A stretch of DNA of 64,000 bases from Tetmemena sp. SeJ-2015 (taxonomy: Eukaryota > Ciliophora > Spirotrichea > Sporadotrichida > Oxytrichidae). Of the stretch, positions 1-9,744 are shown in pieces. The stretch covers positions 1 to 64,000 of the forward strand of contig JAJKFJ010020682.1 of assembly GCA_027382625.1 (NCBI GenBank), read 5' to 3'. The number at the start of each line of letters is the position of its first letter. Position 1 is the first letter of the stretch. The notes beneath the pieces were generated by a model, which worked only from the letters and a program-made list of their open reading frames with translations, made no database searches and was not told the origin of the DNA. The translations under genes and the position numbers were made by a program.

Positions 1-189
1 GTGCATCACAAAAAATGGGAAAGTGTTGAAACTCGCCTTCGGCTCAAACAACAACACTTTCTTATCCATTTTCTGTGAAGTACAAATTACATCGTCTCAA
101 ACGGGGGGCAAGTCAAAGGCAAAGTCAAAAACAACGACCTACGACGGCAATTAGAAAAATGAATGACGTTCAATCTTGATTGTTTTGCT

Positions 190-410
190 GTTGATTTTGA
201 CTTTCAACCACTTCTGACACTGCCAATTGTGCAGGACAGAAAATGGATAAAGAAAGCTTCGTTGTTTGAGCGAAGCGAGTTTCGAAGCTTTCCCATTTTT
301 TGTCCTGCATAATTGGGAACCCGAAGGGCAGTGGCAGCGTGGTCGCCTTTTTTGGGTTACCTTTTTTGGCGAAGCAAAAAAGGTGACTAGCTGTCGGGCT
401 ACCCCCGACC
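190..410. repeat. Compound palindromic intergenic repeat
   Basis: This stretch holds nested imperfect palindromes. The outer arms pair CAATTGTGCAGGACA-GAAAATGG (from about 223) with its complement ending near 317, and inside them AAAGCTTCG pairs with CGAAGCTTT. A second block (about 340-410) has the hairpin CCTTTTTT-GGCGAAGC-AAAAAAGG and then GTCGGG-ctac-CCCCGAC. A diverged copy of the first palindrome lies at about 10-85. Short reading frames across it look like repeat sequence, not genes. Similar GGCGAAGC-centred intergenic blocks are, from memory, common in betaproteobacteria. Nothing else is visible between 1 and 533. Confidence 0.6.
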
Positions 411-533
411 GGTGAACGATCAGCAAATGCACACGCGAAAACGAAGTAGAAAAGAAGAAACGCGGGTTGCACCTGCCCTACAAATAAGCCAATAAATTAG
501 TTAGAAAAAAACGCCAACTATAAGAGGCAAAAC

Positions 534-1355
534 ATGCAAAAACTCATTATCACCGCTGCCCTAACAGGCGCAGAAGTCACCCGCGAACAACAACCCAATC
601 TCCCCATCACCCCAGACGAAATCGCCGATGCCGCCTTCGAATGTGCCAAAGCAGGAGCATCCATCGTCCACGTACACGGACGTTACGATGATGGCACACC
701 AACGCAAGACAAAGAAGTCTATCGCCAAATCATTGCCAAAGTCCGCGAGCGCTGCGATGTGATCGTGCAAGTTTCAACTGGCGGTGCAGTTGGTATGACC
801 GCACAAGAACGCCTCGCTCCAGTCACATTGAAGCCAGAAATGGCAACCCTGTCGATGGGCTCGGTTAATTTCGGTAACGACGTGTTCATGAATCACCCTG
901 ACGACATGGATATTTTCGCGACGACAATGAAAGACTTGGGCGTCAAAATCGAGTATGAAGTCTTCGATACCGGCATGATCACGACCGTGAATCGCTGGTT
1001 GAAAAGAGGTTTAATCACCGCACCATTGCACGTCGATTTCGTACTCGGCATTCCTGGTGCAATGGCGGGTACACCAGAGGCATTGATGTATATGCGTTCG
1101 CAATTGCCAGCAGACGCAAGTTGGACGGTCGCTGGTATCGGCGCAGCACAACTGCCATTGGCAACGATGGCGATTATTCTCGGTGGTCATGTGCGTGTTG
1201 GTTTTGAGGATAATGTGTACTACCGCAAAGGCGAACTCGCCACTAGTAATGCACAATTAGTAGAGCGTGTGGCACGCATCAGTCGTGAACATGATAGAGC
1301 TGTGGCAACGCCGGATGAAGCACGTAAGATTTTGGGAATGCCAGCGCGAACTTGA
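534..1355 (+). CDS. BKACE-family (3-keto-5-aminohexanoate cleavage enzyme-like) protein
   Basis: A 273-residue protein of the beta-keto acid cleavage enzyme family (formerly DUF849), Zn-dependent TIM-barrel enzymes that condense a beta-keto acid with acetyl-CoA to give acetoacetate and a CoA ester. The N-terminal strand LIITAALTGAE, the metal-binding pair in IVHVHGRYDDG (about residues 44-54) and LHVDFVLGIPGAM (about 165) are family hallmarks, and the length is full. An AAGAGG-like ribosome site precedes the ATG. It stands alone and is closed by a strong terminator at 1380. The exact substrate cannot be told from sequence; lysine fermentation (kce) is only one of several family roles. Confidence 0.85.
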   Translation: MQKLIITAALTGAEVTREQQPNLPITPDEIADAAFECAKAGASIVHVHGRYDDGTPTQDKEVYRQIIAKVRERCDVIVQVSTGGAVGMTAQERLAPVTLKPEMATLSMGSVNFGNDVFMNHPDDMDIFATTMKDLGVKIEYEVFDTGMITTVNRWLKRGLITAPLHVDFVLGIPGAMAGTPEALMYMRSQLPADASWTVAGIGAAQLPLATMAIILGGHVRVGFEDNVYYRKGELATSNAQLVERVARISREHDRAVATPDEARKILGMPART

Positions 1356-1379
1356 ATAAGTTTTAGACGTAAAACAAGA

Positions 1380-1413
1380 GCCAACTTAGATACATTCTCT
1401 AAGTTGGCCTTTT
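1380..1413 (+). terminator. Rho-independent terminator after the BKACE gene
   Basis: A perfect 11-bp stem GCCAACTTAGA / TCTAAGTTGGC (1380-1390 with 1398-1408) with a 7-base loop, followed by CTTTTT. Confidence 0.9.
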
Positions 1414-1441
1414 TGTGTGCTTTACAAATGGCAAATGTAAA

Positions 1442-2335
1442 CTATTTTTTTAACACTAATTCTTGTTCTGGAAAGTCCCCGACAGTTTTGATGTGACTAA
1501 AGTCTTCTGATAACATTTTTTGGAGAGCAGCATTGCTTTCAGGATAGGGATAGTCGAGTATCCCTTGTACGCCGATTTCCTGGAGAAATTGTTGAGACGG
1601 AAAATACATCGCGTCAGCATAAGGATTGTCAACCTTAAGAGAAAATTGTGAGTTTTTTTTAAGTGATTTTTCAAGTCTTTTTCCCATAAGCTTATGACCT
1701 CGATTGTCCCAAGTGAAGGTATATTTTTTGCCGTCTATCATAAGCGTTGCTTTTCGCTTTAGCTTGGGATCGAGCGGCATTTTTTTGTAAAGTTGTTGAT
1801 TGATGGTGCTTATCGCATCTAAATTGAGGCCGATTTTTTTGAGTAGTTCCCATTCTAAAATTTGTAATCGCTTTAGCCCCTCTATGCCAGTGAAGTCGTC
1901 TTTGCTTAGGTTCCCAAGCTCAAATTGCGCTCTCAGATCGGCACTATTTTTTAAAGAAACCGCACCGTGGAATCCCAAGACTCCACCCGTTAGCAAGGTT
2001 TTTTTCGGTGCAGCTAAAAACACATAGTTCGCACATGCCGATAAACAATAACCATCCACGATGAGACTGAGATTTTGATCGATGATCTGATTGCCTATTA
2101 ACATCGCTTCTTCGCCATTGCCGCCTCCAGAGCGAATACGAAGAGTTGTGGTTTCTGGTGTGAGGTGAGCAAGTAGTGCTTGAAAACTTCCTTCGACGAT
2201 TCCTCCCTGATAGAAGATGGTCGCTGCGTCCAAGCGCTTGATCTCGTAATCTTTTGCGTTTGCAACAAGTGACGAGAGGATAGTGAACGCGAACGCAGTC
2301 GTTTTACAGAGCTTGGCTAGGTAGTCTTTGTGCAT
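1442..2335 (-). CDS. Periplasmic ClpP/crotonase-fold protein
   Basis: A 297-residue exported protein of unknown specific role. A signal peptide (about residues 1-27, ending VANA) is followed by a ClpP-like core: RIRSGGGNG (about 67-74), then YCLSACA with a candidate nucleophile Ser99, and LGFHGAV with a candidate catalytic His123. This arrangement resembles the predicted periplasmic Clp-like proteins (COG3904 type). The C-terminal 130 residues have no domain I recognise. It stands alone between a terminator and prfA. Serine protease activity is inference from the Ser/His placement; no Asp partner was assigned. Confidence 0.7.
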   Translation of the reverse strand: MHKDYLAKLCKTTAFAFTILSSLVANAKDYEIKRLDAATIFYQGGIVEGSFQALLAHLTPETTTLRIRSGGGNGEEAMLIGNQIIDQNLSLIVDGYCLSACANYVFLAAPKKTLLTGGVLGFHGAVSLKNSADLRAQFELGNLSKDDFTGIEGLKRLQILEWELLKKIGLNLDAISTINQQLYKKMPLDPKLKRKATLMIDGKKYTFTWDNRGHKLMGKRLEKSLKKNSQFSLKVDNPYADAMYFPSQQFLQEIGVQGILDYPYPESNAALQKMLSEDFSHIKTVGDFPEQELVLKK

Positions 2336-2485
2336 GGTTGAGAATCGGCGAGAGCAAAGAACGTAGATTATATCAATGTATTAATTTTTTAAAAATACGG
2401 ATGTCCGGATAAAGCTCATCGCTATTTGAGCTGCGAAGATTTTGAATCGGGCATGATTTGGCACGCTGAAGGATAAATATAAAAA

Positions 2486-2520
2486 AAGCGCAGATAGGAT
2501 TCGGCATCCTAATCTACGCT
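2486..2520 (-). terminator. Terminator of the prfA transcript
   Basis: An imperfect stem AGCGCAGATAGGAT / ATCCTAATCTACGCT around a TCGGC loop. Read on the minus strand it is followed by a run of seven T (2480-2487 as A on the plus strand). It lies just past the prfA stop. Confidence 0.85.
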
Positions 2521-2553
2521 CAAGTTCAACTATTCAAATGATGCCGTTCGAAA

Positions 2554-3633
2554 TTAATCATCACCCAAACTAGCCAACAACTCAGCTTGGTGTTCAGCCA
2601 CCAGCGCATTGGTCAGTTCGGTCAAATCTCCATCCATAATGAAATCGAGCTTGTACAAGGTCAGATTGATACGGTGATCCGTCATGCGACCTTGTGGGTA
2701 GTTGTAAGTGCGTATGCGTTCGCTGCGATCACCAGAACCGATCAGGCTCTTACGGGTCGCTGCTTCTTCCGCTTGTTTCTTGCGTAATTGACCGTCCATG
2801 ATGCGGGTTGCTAATACGCGCATGGCTTGTGCTTTGTTTTGATGTTGGCTGCGACCATCTTGGCATTCAACCACGATGCCAGTTGGGATGTGAGTTAAAC
2901 GAACTGCGGAATCGGTCTTATTAATGTGCTGACCACCGGCACCCGATGCGCGGAAGGTATCGATGCGCAGATCGGCATTATTGATGACGACGTCGGTCAA
3001 TTCATCCGCTTCTGGCATTACCGCGACCGTGCATGCTGAGGTGTGAATACGACCTTGCGTTTCCGTGGCTGGAACGCGTTGTACACGGTGCCCACCGGAT
3101 TCAAATTTGAGCTTGGAATACGCGCCAAAACCAGCGATACGAATGATCACCTCTTTATAGCCACCGAGTTCTGACGGTGATTCCGACATGACTTCGATTT
3201 GCCAGCGATTACGTTCGGCGAAGCGGGTGTACATGCGCAGCAAGTCGCCCGCGAATAAGGCGGCTTCGTCGCCACCGGTTCCTGCACGGATCTCTAACAA
3301 AATATTGCGTTCGTCGTTAGGATCTTTCGGCAATAACATGGTTTGTAATTCGCGTTGCAGTGCTTCGATACGATCTTTAGCTGCTTGGATTTCTTCCTGC
3401 GCAAATTCCTTCATGTCGGGATCGTTGAGCATCTCTTGCGCTTCGACGATGTCGCTCTGCGCTTGCTGATAGTTGTGATACAGCGCAACCAAAGGCTCTA
3501 ATTCCGCATGTTCGCGATTGAGCTTGCGGTAGGCGTCCATGTCGTTGGTGACGCCTTCTTGTACCAGCAATTGACCAACCTCGACAAGACGTTCTGAGAG
3601 TTGATCGAGTTTATGTAGCATGGATGGTTTCAT
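2554..3633 (-). CDS. prfA: Peptide chain release factor 1
   Basis: A 359-residue RF1 that ends translation at UAA and UAG and triggers peptidyl-tRNA hydrolysis. The GGQ catalytic loop is at residues 233-235 ([13 protein letters not shown]). The codon-reading PAT tripeptide in RVPATETQG (188-190) separates RF1 from RF2. RF1-typical [14 protein letters not shown] and [10 protein letters not shown] are present, and length is normal. It lies downstream of hemA on the same strand, the usual order, with a 130-base spacer. The start MKPSMLHKL is chosen; the internal Met5 is an alternative. It ends in a clear terminator. Confidence 0.97.
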   Translation of the reverse strand: MKPSMLHKLDQLSERLVEVGQLLVQEGVTNDMDAYRKLNREHAELEPLVALYHNYQQAQSDIVEAQEMLNDPDMKEFAQEEIQAAKDRIEALQRELQTMLLPKDPNDERNILLEIRAGTGGDEAALFAGDLLRMYTRFAERNRWQIEVMSESPSELGGYKEVIIRIAGFGAYSKLKFESGGHRVQRVPATETQGRIHTSACTVAVMPEADELTDVVINNADLRIDTFRASGAGGQHINKTDSAVRLTHIPTGIVVECQDGRSQHQNKAQAMRVLATRIMDGQLRKKQAEEAATRKSLIGSGDRSERIRTYNYPQGRMTDHRINLTLYKLDFIMDGDLTELTNALVAEHQAELLASLGDD

Positions 3634-3766
3634 GATTTTTTCTCTTTATGCTTGCTTGGCTCGCTTGCGAGACTTAAACTCGTTGAGCCGTAATCAATTA
3701 AGTTAGGAGGATCGTCGTAATGACGTGAGAGCATGCGCAAAGGCATGCGTAGAATGCTTGAGGCAG

Positions 3767-5033
3767 CTAACGCTTAGTACGGAATAATTGTGGCAGTAGG
3801 CGCACCAGATGTGCGCGTTCTTCGCCGTGGGCTTGATGTAAAGCTTGTTGTGGCCCGTGCAGAAATTTTGCTGTAATGCCTTTGGAGAGTGCCTCTAAGA
3901 CGACTTCGATATCGTCACCACGTGCCAACATTTTGCGTGCGCGTTCTAATTCATGTTGGCGGACTTGTTCACCGCTTTCGTGCAAATCTTGAATCACAGG
4001 AACGACGTGACGGCCATCGACCCAATGCATAAAGGATTGCACACGGGTTTCGATAATTGCTTCGGCTTGCGCTACTGCTGCATGACGATTTTCTACAAAC
4101 ATTTGCTCCACGCTGAGCGGATATGACTGTGTACTAATAGTGTCAGTTTAGGCAGACTTCGGATATCGATATCGCGTGGCTGCGAGATAAGACCATAAAG
4201 GACGGATGTTTGCGAGCCTTGATCGCACGTTCGACCAAGCCTAAGCCAATGATAGGTAAGGACGAAGCTGTGCAGGAAATAATGATGTCGAATTCGTGCA
4301 AGCAATTTGGTAATTCGGCTAAACGAATAGCTTTACCACCAAAACGATTGGCGAGAGTTTCGCCACGTTCTAAAGTACGATTCGCGATGGTGATGGTCTT
4401 AGGATTCTGCGCAGCAAAGTGGGTTGCGCATAGTTCTATCATTTCACCTGCGCCTATAAACAAAACTTTTTGATCGGCGATTTTGTCGAAAATGCGTTGC
4501 GACAAACGTACTGCAGCGGCAGCCATTGACACACTGTGGGCACCGATTTCAGTCGTGCTGCGTACTTCTTTGGCAACCGCAAAGGTGCGCTGGAAAAGTT
4601 GATGCAGATACGTGCCAAGCCCGCCCGCTTCATCAGACTGGCGCACTGCTTCTTTCATCTGCCCTAAAATTTGCGGTTCGCCCAATACCATCGAATCTAA
4701 ACCAGATGCGACGCGGAACGCGTGACGCACTGCATTGTCTTGCGGCAGCGTGTACAAATGATGCCGCAAATCTGCATAAGGCAGTTTGTGAAAATCGGCC
4801 AAGAAATGCGCGGTCATATCGATAGGATTATCGACATCTGCAACAGCATAGAGTTCGGTACGATTGCAAGTCGATAACACCGCAGTCTCGGATGCATGTG
4901 CGGCACCGTTGCGCGCAAACCATGAGCGCGCACCAACCACCGCCTGAGAAATTTGATCAGGAGTGAATGCGACCTTTTCTCTTAACGAGACGGGTGCGGT
5001 CGTGTGATTGAGGCCAACAGCGAGTAATTGCAT
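3767..5033 (-). pseudogene. hemA: Glutamyl-tRNA reductase, frame broken
   Basis: HemA reduces glutamyl-tRNA to glutamate-1-semialdehyde, the first step of tetrapyrrole synthesis. The first reading frame (5033 to 4143) carries the N-terminal [14 protein letters not shown], catalytic Cys56 in [11 protein letters not shown], and the NADPH domain (VLFIGAGEM). The second (4111 to 3767) carries the C-terminal helical dimerisation domain ending in LPQLFRTKR. Between them, around 4110-4210, sequence expected to encode the end of the nucleotide domain is garbled and the frame is lost. hemA is normally essential in this lineage and both sides are well conserved, so I read this as a sequence error, not decay. 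Confidence 0.9.
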
Positions 5034-5123
5034 AGAATTATTTGGTTTGAGGGCGTCATTATAGCGCGACTCGCTTCCTAGTTCACGGTGGGCTTAGGCT
5101 TCTTGCGTAAAATCAATTAGTAA

Positions 5124-7661
5124 TTACATATTATTTGCAGGAATAGTAATCGTAAAGCAAGTCCCTTCACCCGGCACGCTGGTAAAGCTGATATGTGCAA
5201 AATGGCGGTCAATGACTGTTTTGACGAAGACCATGCCGAGACCGATGCCATCGTTTTTAATTTGATCCGCAGTCTTGCCATGTCCCAGCCGCTGAAAGCG
5301 TTGAAATAATCTGCTTTGGTCTGCACTTGCGATACCGTAACCTTGGTCTTGTATACGGCACACGATACTATCATTTAGACTTTTCGATTCAAAAGCCAAG
5401 CTACAAGTGACTGTAGTATCGCAAGGGCTGTACTTGATGGCGTTTGAGAGTAGGTTGGTTAAAACGCGTGTCATTAAACTGCGGTCAACGCGCACTGGAT
5501 ATTCACCATCAGGAATTTCCGTGACGATGCGGATACGTTTGGATTTCGCCAGCGTCCACATTTCCTCCGTTGCATCGAGCAAGATATCTTGGAAATCAAG
5601 TTCGGTGTATCGATACTCATTGGATTCTGCGTGCGCCAATTGGACAAAATTATCTGCAAGGCCCAAGGTTGTGTTCGATGCCTTTTCGATGCGACTTAAA
5701 AATTCTTCATGTTCGATCGCAGTTTTTGGATTTTTTTGTAACTCGATTAATGCCAAGATCGAAGCTTGAGGTGCGCGCATATCGTGTGAAATGAAATGCA
5801 AAGTTTCATCGCGACGACGCTCTGCTTGCCGGATTTCGGAAATATCCAAAATGCTGATGATCCAGCCAATCAATACGTGTTGACCAGAATAGCAGGGCGC
5901 ACTTTTGATAATTAAGTCGCGGTTTTTGGGATCGACGACTTCAACGCCTTTCATCAAAATATCGCTTTGATTTAAATCGAGGATATGCCACCAACTAAAG
6001 TTTTCACGCTCGCCCGCATAGAGGGTGTGTGGGTGGCTCATATTTGAGAAAAGATACGGTACAAGCGTATCAATCACATGCGGCATGCCTATGCTCTTGA
6101 AATAGTTTAGTGCTGCTGGATTGGCTAGCACCACGTTGCCGTCAGTGGTGGTGACCATGGTTGCATCGGGTAAGCTAGTTAAGCTATCGGTGACAAATTG
6201 ACGTAGATCGCGAACCCGCCGTGCTGCCGCTTGAATGGCACTGAAATGGCGTTCCAATTTATCTTGAATTGCGCGGCGCTCTGGTACGTTGGTGCCATTT
6301 GCTAGTGTCAAATCTGGATTGAATTCTGGGAGCAAATGCGGCTCTTGATCGAGTAAAACAAATTCTTTTCCTAAGAAACTAACCGTCGCTTCTAGTCTAC
6401 GCCAACTCCACAGTGGATAAGCAATAATCAACATCAAAACACTGACGGCAGGCGGAAACCAAAAGCCCCAATGGATGAGAATCACACTGGCAAAAATCGT
6501 TGCCAGAATCAAACTGAGTACCGTAAAAAAAGCAATTCTCGGTGAGAAAAACAGAAAGCTGAGCAAGGCTAAGCTAATCACTAGAACGCTCATCAAAATC
6601 ACTTGCCATGCTTGTGCTTTGATAATTGAACGTCCATCCAATAGACTCGCCAAGATATTCGCATTGATTTCAATACCAGATAACACGCCTTGATTCGAGG
6701 TAACTGGAGTGGGAAATGCGTCGGCCATGCCTTGTGCCGTGGTACCAATTAATACGTATTTGTCGCGAAAGAATTCTGCTGGAACTTCACCGCGTAACAC
6801 AGCGACGTAGGGAACGCTGGTAAAGTGCCCGCTACCACCGTAGTAAGGTATGTGCAATTGAAAATTGCGGTGCCAAATACCTGCGATGGTGTTGCTGGAA
6901 TTGGTTTGGCGGGTGTTGACGGGCAAATTTGATGGGCTGATCTGTTTGATTGATTTTGCATCTTTGGTCTTCTTAGTGCTTTCAGTGTATTCGCTGAGGA
7001 TTACTTCGCGCTCAAATTTTTGACCAATTTCATACAGCGCCAAGGAAAAATGTGGCCACCAAAGTCCTTGCGTTCCTTCTTTTAGAAAAACGCTGCGAGC
7101 GACACCGTCTTCATCTAATTCAATATGAATATGTCCCATCATCGCGGCCGCTTGTGCCAGTATTGGTGTGGCTTGCACAGCTTGTAATCCACGACCCGCA
7201 TTGATCGAGACTAATGGCAGTACAACACGTTGACTTGCAGTCAAAGCCTGCGCAAGAAGTTGATCGCCATTTGGGTTGTCTGGGCTAGTTGTTTCTGCTT
7301 CTGCAAATACGATATCGACGCCGATAGCGCGAGGTTTTGCAGCATTTAGTCTTTGAATTAAATCGGCATGACGCGCGCGTGGCCAAGGCCATTTACCTAA
7401 TTCAGCTAAACTGAAGTCGTCAATCGCGACGATAATAATATCGTCACGCGCGGGCGTACTTTGATTGCGCAATAGGAGATCGTAGGCGGTTTGATCCAAT
7501 CGCTGTAATCCATTGAACACGCTTAACACGATCGTTAAGATCAATAAAAACAGCGTCAGAATGAGCCATTCGTGCAGTGCGATCGCTTGCCGTTGTTGGC
7601 GACGTCGCCCCAAGCTCGTATTGCCGCGACGTTCTGCTTGATGTGCTGATTCGCTCAACAT
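5124..7661 (-). CDS. CHASE2-domain sensor histidine kinase
   Basis: An 845-residue membrane sensor kinase. It has an N-terminal membrane segment (about 30-50), an extracytoplasmic CHASE2 domain (about 55-335; IVAIDDFSLAELGKWPWPR), three membrane helices (about 345-425), a linker and PAS-like region (about 490-600), then the kinase core. The H-box HFISHDMRAP holds His626, followed by N-box NLLSNAIKYSP, G1 DQGYGIAS and G2 GIGLGMVFVK. It lies 27 bases after a FecR/LysM protein and downstream of an OmpR-type regulator on the same strand, so it probably signals through that regulator. The H-box reads DMRAP where DLRSP or ELRTP is commoner; it should still work. Signal unknown. Confidence 0.93.
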   Translation of the reverse strand: MLSESAHQAERRGNTSLGRRRQQRQAIALHEWLILTLFLLILTIVLSVFNGLQRLDQTAYDLLLRNQSTPARDDIIIVAIDDFSLAELGKWPWPRARHADLIQRLNAAKPRAIGVDIVFAEAETTSPDNPNGDQLLAQALTASQRVVLPLVSINAGRGLQAVQATPILAQAAAMMGHIHIELDEDGVARSVFLKEGTQGLWWPHFSLALYEIGQKFEREVILSEYTESTKKTKDAKSIKQISPSNLPVNTRQTNSSNTIAGIWHRNFQLHIPYYGGSGHFTSVPYVAVLRGEVPAEFFRDKYVLIGTTAQGMADAFPTPVTSNQGVLSGIEINANILASLLDGRSIIKAQAWQVILMSVLVISLALLSFLFFSPRIAFFTVLSLILATIFASVILIHWGFWFPPAVSVLMLIIAYPLWSWRRLEATVSFLGKEFVLLDQEPHLLPEFNPDLTLANGTNVPERRAIQDKLERHFSAIQAAARRVRDLRQFVTDSLTSLPDATMVTTTDGNVVLANPAALNYFKSIGMPHVIDTLVPYLFSNMSHPHTLYAGERENFSWWHILDLNQSDILMKGVEVVDPKNRDLIIKSAPCYSGQHVLIGWIISILDISEIRQAERRRDETLHFISHDMRAPQASILALIELQKNPKTAIEHEEFLSRIEKASNTTLGLADNFVQLAHAESNEYRYTELDFQDILLDATEEMWTLAKSKRIRIVTEIPDGEYPVRVDRSLMTRVLTNLLSNAIKYSPCDTTVTCSLAFESKSLNDSIVCRIQDQGYGIASADQSRLFQRFQRLGHGKTADQIKNDGIGLGMVFVKTVIDRHFAHISFTSVPGEGTCFTITIPANNM

Positions 7662-7688
7662 GAACTTGGTTTACCTTTGCGCTGAGAT

Positions 7689-9404
7689 CTATTTGTTGGT
7701 GGATGACTTTTGTGGTTGAACCATGCCGCCAATCGATTCTAGCGGGTCGCCACTGCCAGTAGTCCAACGTAACAGGATTTCAAATTTCTGTGGTTTGGAG
7801 AAATTGCCTATAAAACGATCTGGATCGGTCGCTTGCACACGGATGTAGTAAATTCCTGGTTCTGGTCGTGCGATACTTAATTTGGCTTGATCGAGATTGC
7901 GACTTAAATAGATTTTTTTAAACTCTGGGTCTTGCGCAATCTGCACCAAGAATGTTTGTCCAGGTTCGGATGGCCAGCTAAATTCCATTTGGTTTTGTCC
8001 AAGGTCAACCACTTCATTCATCGCTTGTGGAGCAAGCAAGCGGAACGCTTGCGGCAATGAAAACGGACCTTGGTCTGGTTGTCCATTTTTCTCAATGATC
8101 GAGGCGACACGCCAGTAATAATTTCCTACCGCTAGTTTGTCGGTATTGGCTTCTACGGCGGCGATATTATTTTGGTCGAGTACGATTTGTTTAAATTCAG
8201 CGTCACTTGCCACTTGTAGTCGATAAGCTTTCACCTCGCCTGCTTGCGTCCAATTAAAGCGCACATTTTCGGCACGTACCTTGTGTTTTGGACTCAATAA
8301 AAAAGGCGGCTCAGGTCTGGCTTTCAAACGGAATGCTTGCGTGCTTGGCATGCCTTCTAAGCCATTCTCATCAATCGCAGTGACGCGGATATAGTAGTTG
8401 CCATCATCTATCCCTTCGAAGCGGAAGCGCATATCTTTATCGTTGGCTTCCGCGATCAGGTCTTGGCTTTGTGCATCTCTAGAGATTTGAGCATGATAAG
8501 CAGTGGCTTTGGGTAAAGCTTGGACTGCAAATTGTAGAACAGGACGTTCTTGCAATTGATATCCTGCCGTCAAACTAGGTGCGGGGAGTAAAGCGATTGC
8601 TTTGCCTACACCAGTTTTGTTGACGATATTTCCTTGTCCTGCCGGCAAAACTAAAGCTTGAGGTTTTTCTTTGCTGCCTACTGCCACGCCACCTTCTAAC
8701 ACTTCATTCGCTACTTTATCTTCATCCACCCCAACGCGGAAATGCGTACCACGCACACCCGCAATCGCTAATGGTGAGCTGACTTCAAAACGTCCTTTAT
8801 TATTGTTTAATGGACTGACTTTCGATTCGACTTTGCCTTGAACTAATTTGATTAAGGTACGCGGGCTTTTGACGAACTGTGTCATACGCAGTTTCGAGAA
8901 ACTGACCTGACTATTGGATGGTACCGATACTCTTGAATTATCTGGTAGTTCAAACGTGACAAAACTGTTTTTCTCAGTTTTTATTTGGCTGCCTTCTAGT
9001 ACCAGACTACCCAAAGTGAGTGCGGATGTGCTGCCTTTGAGATTGGTTTCATTGACTTGACCAGCCAAGGCAATCACGGTGGCCTGACTAGCCTCTTCCA
9101 ACAGCAGATCAGCTGGAATCAAAATACCAGAACCAATCGGTATCGTTCTGTCATTACTGATTTTATTTAGTTTGCCTAAGACTTCCCAATTATTGGGCGT
9201 CAGGGTGAAGCGTTTCGCGATCGTCGTTAAAGTATCGCGTTCGAGCGCAAAATAAGTAATTCCTGCGCTATCAATTTGTACCGTACCAGGTTTTCCTTTG
9301 ATTTTCTCCGCCGCTTGGAGCGGGGTGCCGTTAAGTAGATAAACCGCAGTTAGTGTCGCACAGACGTATTTGGCAAATCGATCAAAGGAAATACGGTGAT
9401 GCAT
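7689..9404 (-). CDS. FecR-domain, LysM-containing exported protein
   Basis: A 571-residue exported protein. A signal peptide (about 1-32) is followed by a LysM-like peptidoglycan-binding stretch (about 45-95; LTTIAKRFTLTPNNWEVLG), a FecR domain (about 120-235; ELPDNSRVSVPSNSQ and AIAGVRGTHFRVG) and tandem fibronectin/Ig-like repeats to the C-terminus (about 290-560; YYIRVTAIDENG, YYWRVASI, YYIRVQATD). Such proteins are commonly encoded beside CHASE2 sensors and probably act as a periplasmic partner or scaffold. Here it precedes the CHASE2 kinase by 27 bases and follows the response regulator. That it feeds signals to the kinase is inference from the gene order. Confidence 0.85.
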   Translation of the reverse strand: MHHRISFDRFAKYVCATLTAVYLLNGTPLQAAEKIKGKPGTVQIDSAGITYFALERDTLTTIAKRFTLTPNNWEVLGKLNKISNDRTIPIGSGILIPADLLLEEASQATVIALAGQVNETNLKGSTSALTLGSLVLEGSQIKTEKNSFVTFELPDNSRVSVPSNSQVSFSKLRMTQFVKSPRTLIKLVQGKVESKVSPLNNNKGRFEVSSPLAIAGVRGTHFRVGVDEDKVANEVLEGGVAVGSKEKPQALVLPAGQGNIVNKTGVGKAIALLPAPSLTAGYQLQERPVLQFAVQALPKATAYHAQISRDAQSQDLIAEANDKDMRFRFEGIDDGNYYIRVTAIDENGLEGMPSTQAFRLKARPEPPFLLSPKHKVRAENVRFNWTQAGEVKAYRLQVASDAEFKQIVLDQNNIAAVEANTDKLAVGNYYWRVASIIEKNGQPDQGPFSLPQAFRLLAPQAMNEVVDLGQNQMEFSWPSEPGQTFLVQIAQDPEFKKIYLSRNLDQAKLSIARPEPGIYYIRVQATDPDRFIGNFSKPQKFEILLRWTTGSGDPLESIGGMVQPQKSSTNK

Positions 9405-9744
9405 AGCAATGCTCCAACAAATAATGAGAAGGATGATGATTTCGCTCGGTGGTCTTATCGACGCAGAATAATTCGCGCAGGTATTGATTTGAAAAAGAAT
9501 TACGGCATTACGTCAAGCTATACCAACTCATGCAATCCAAGTTTTTTATGCAGAATCAAATCTTATGAGCTCAGCGATTCGCCAACTTAGTCGTTCGCGC
9601 GTAATTACTTGCTTTGCCTGATGCAAATCATGCGGCGTTTAACCGCAACTTAAAATAGCAATTTTTGCTAATTGCTTGGGCCGCGAATAATCAAATAATT
9701 CAATAGTTTTAGCGCTAAGAATAAATCAGCTGTAGAGCAGAACC
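9405..9744. other. Intergenic spacer, no gene seen
   Basis: 340 bases between the response regulator gene and the FecR gene, both on the minus strand. It probably holds the FecR promoter. The one short plus-strand frame (9396-9590) has no recognisable content. I see no strong hairpin or known RNA. Confidence 0.5.

Noticed and set aside
151..472. Two minus-strand frames of about 100 codons near the window start
   Set aside because: They lie wholly within the palindromic repeat and its hairpins; the translations follow the repeat and show no domain.
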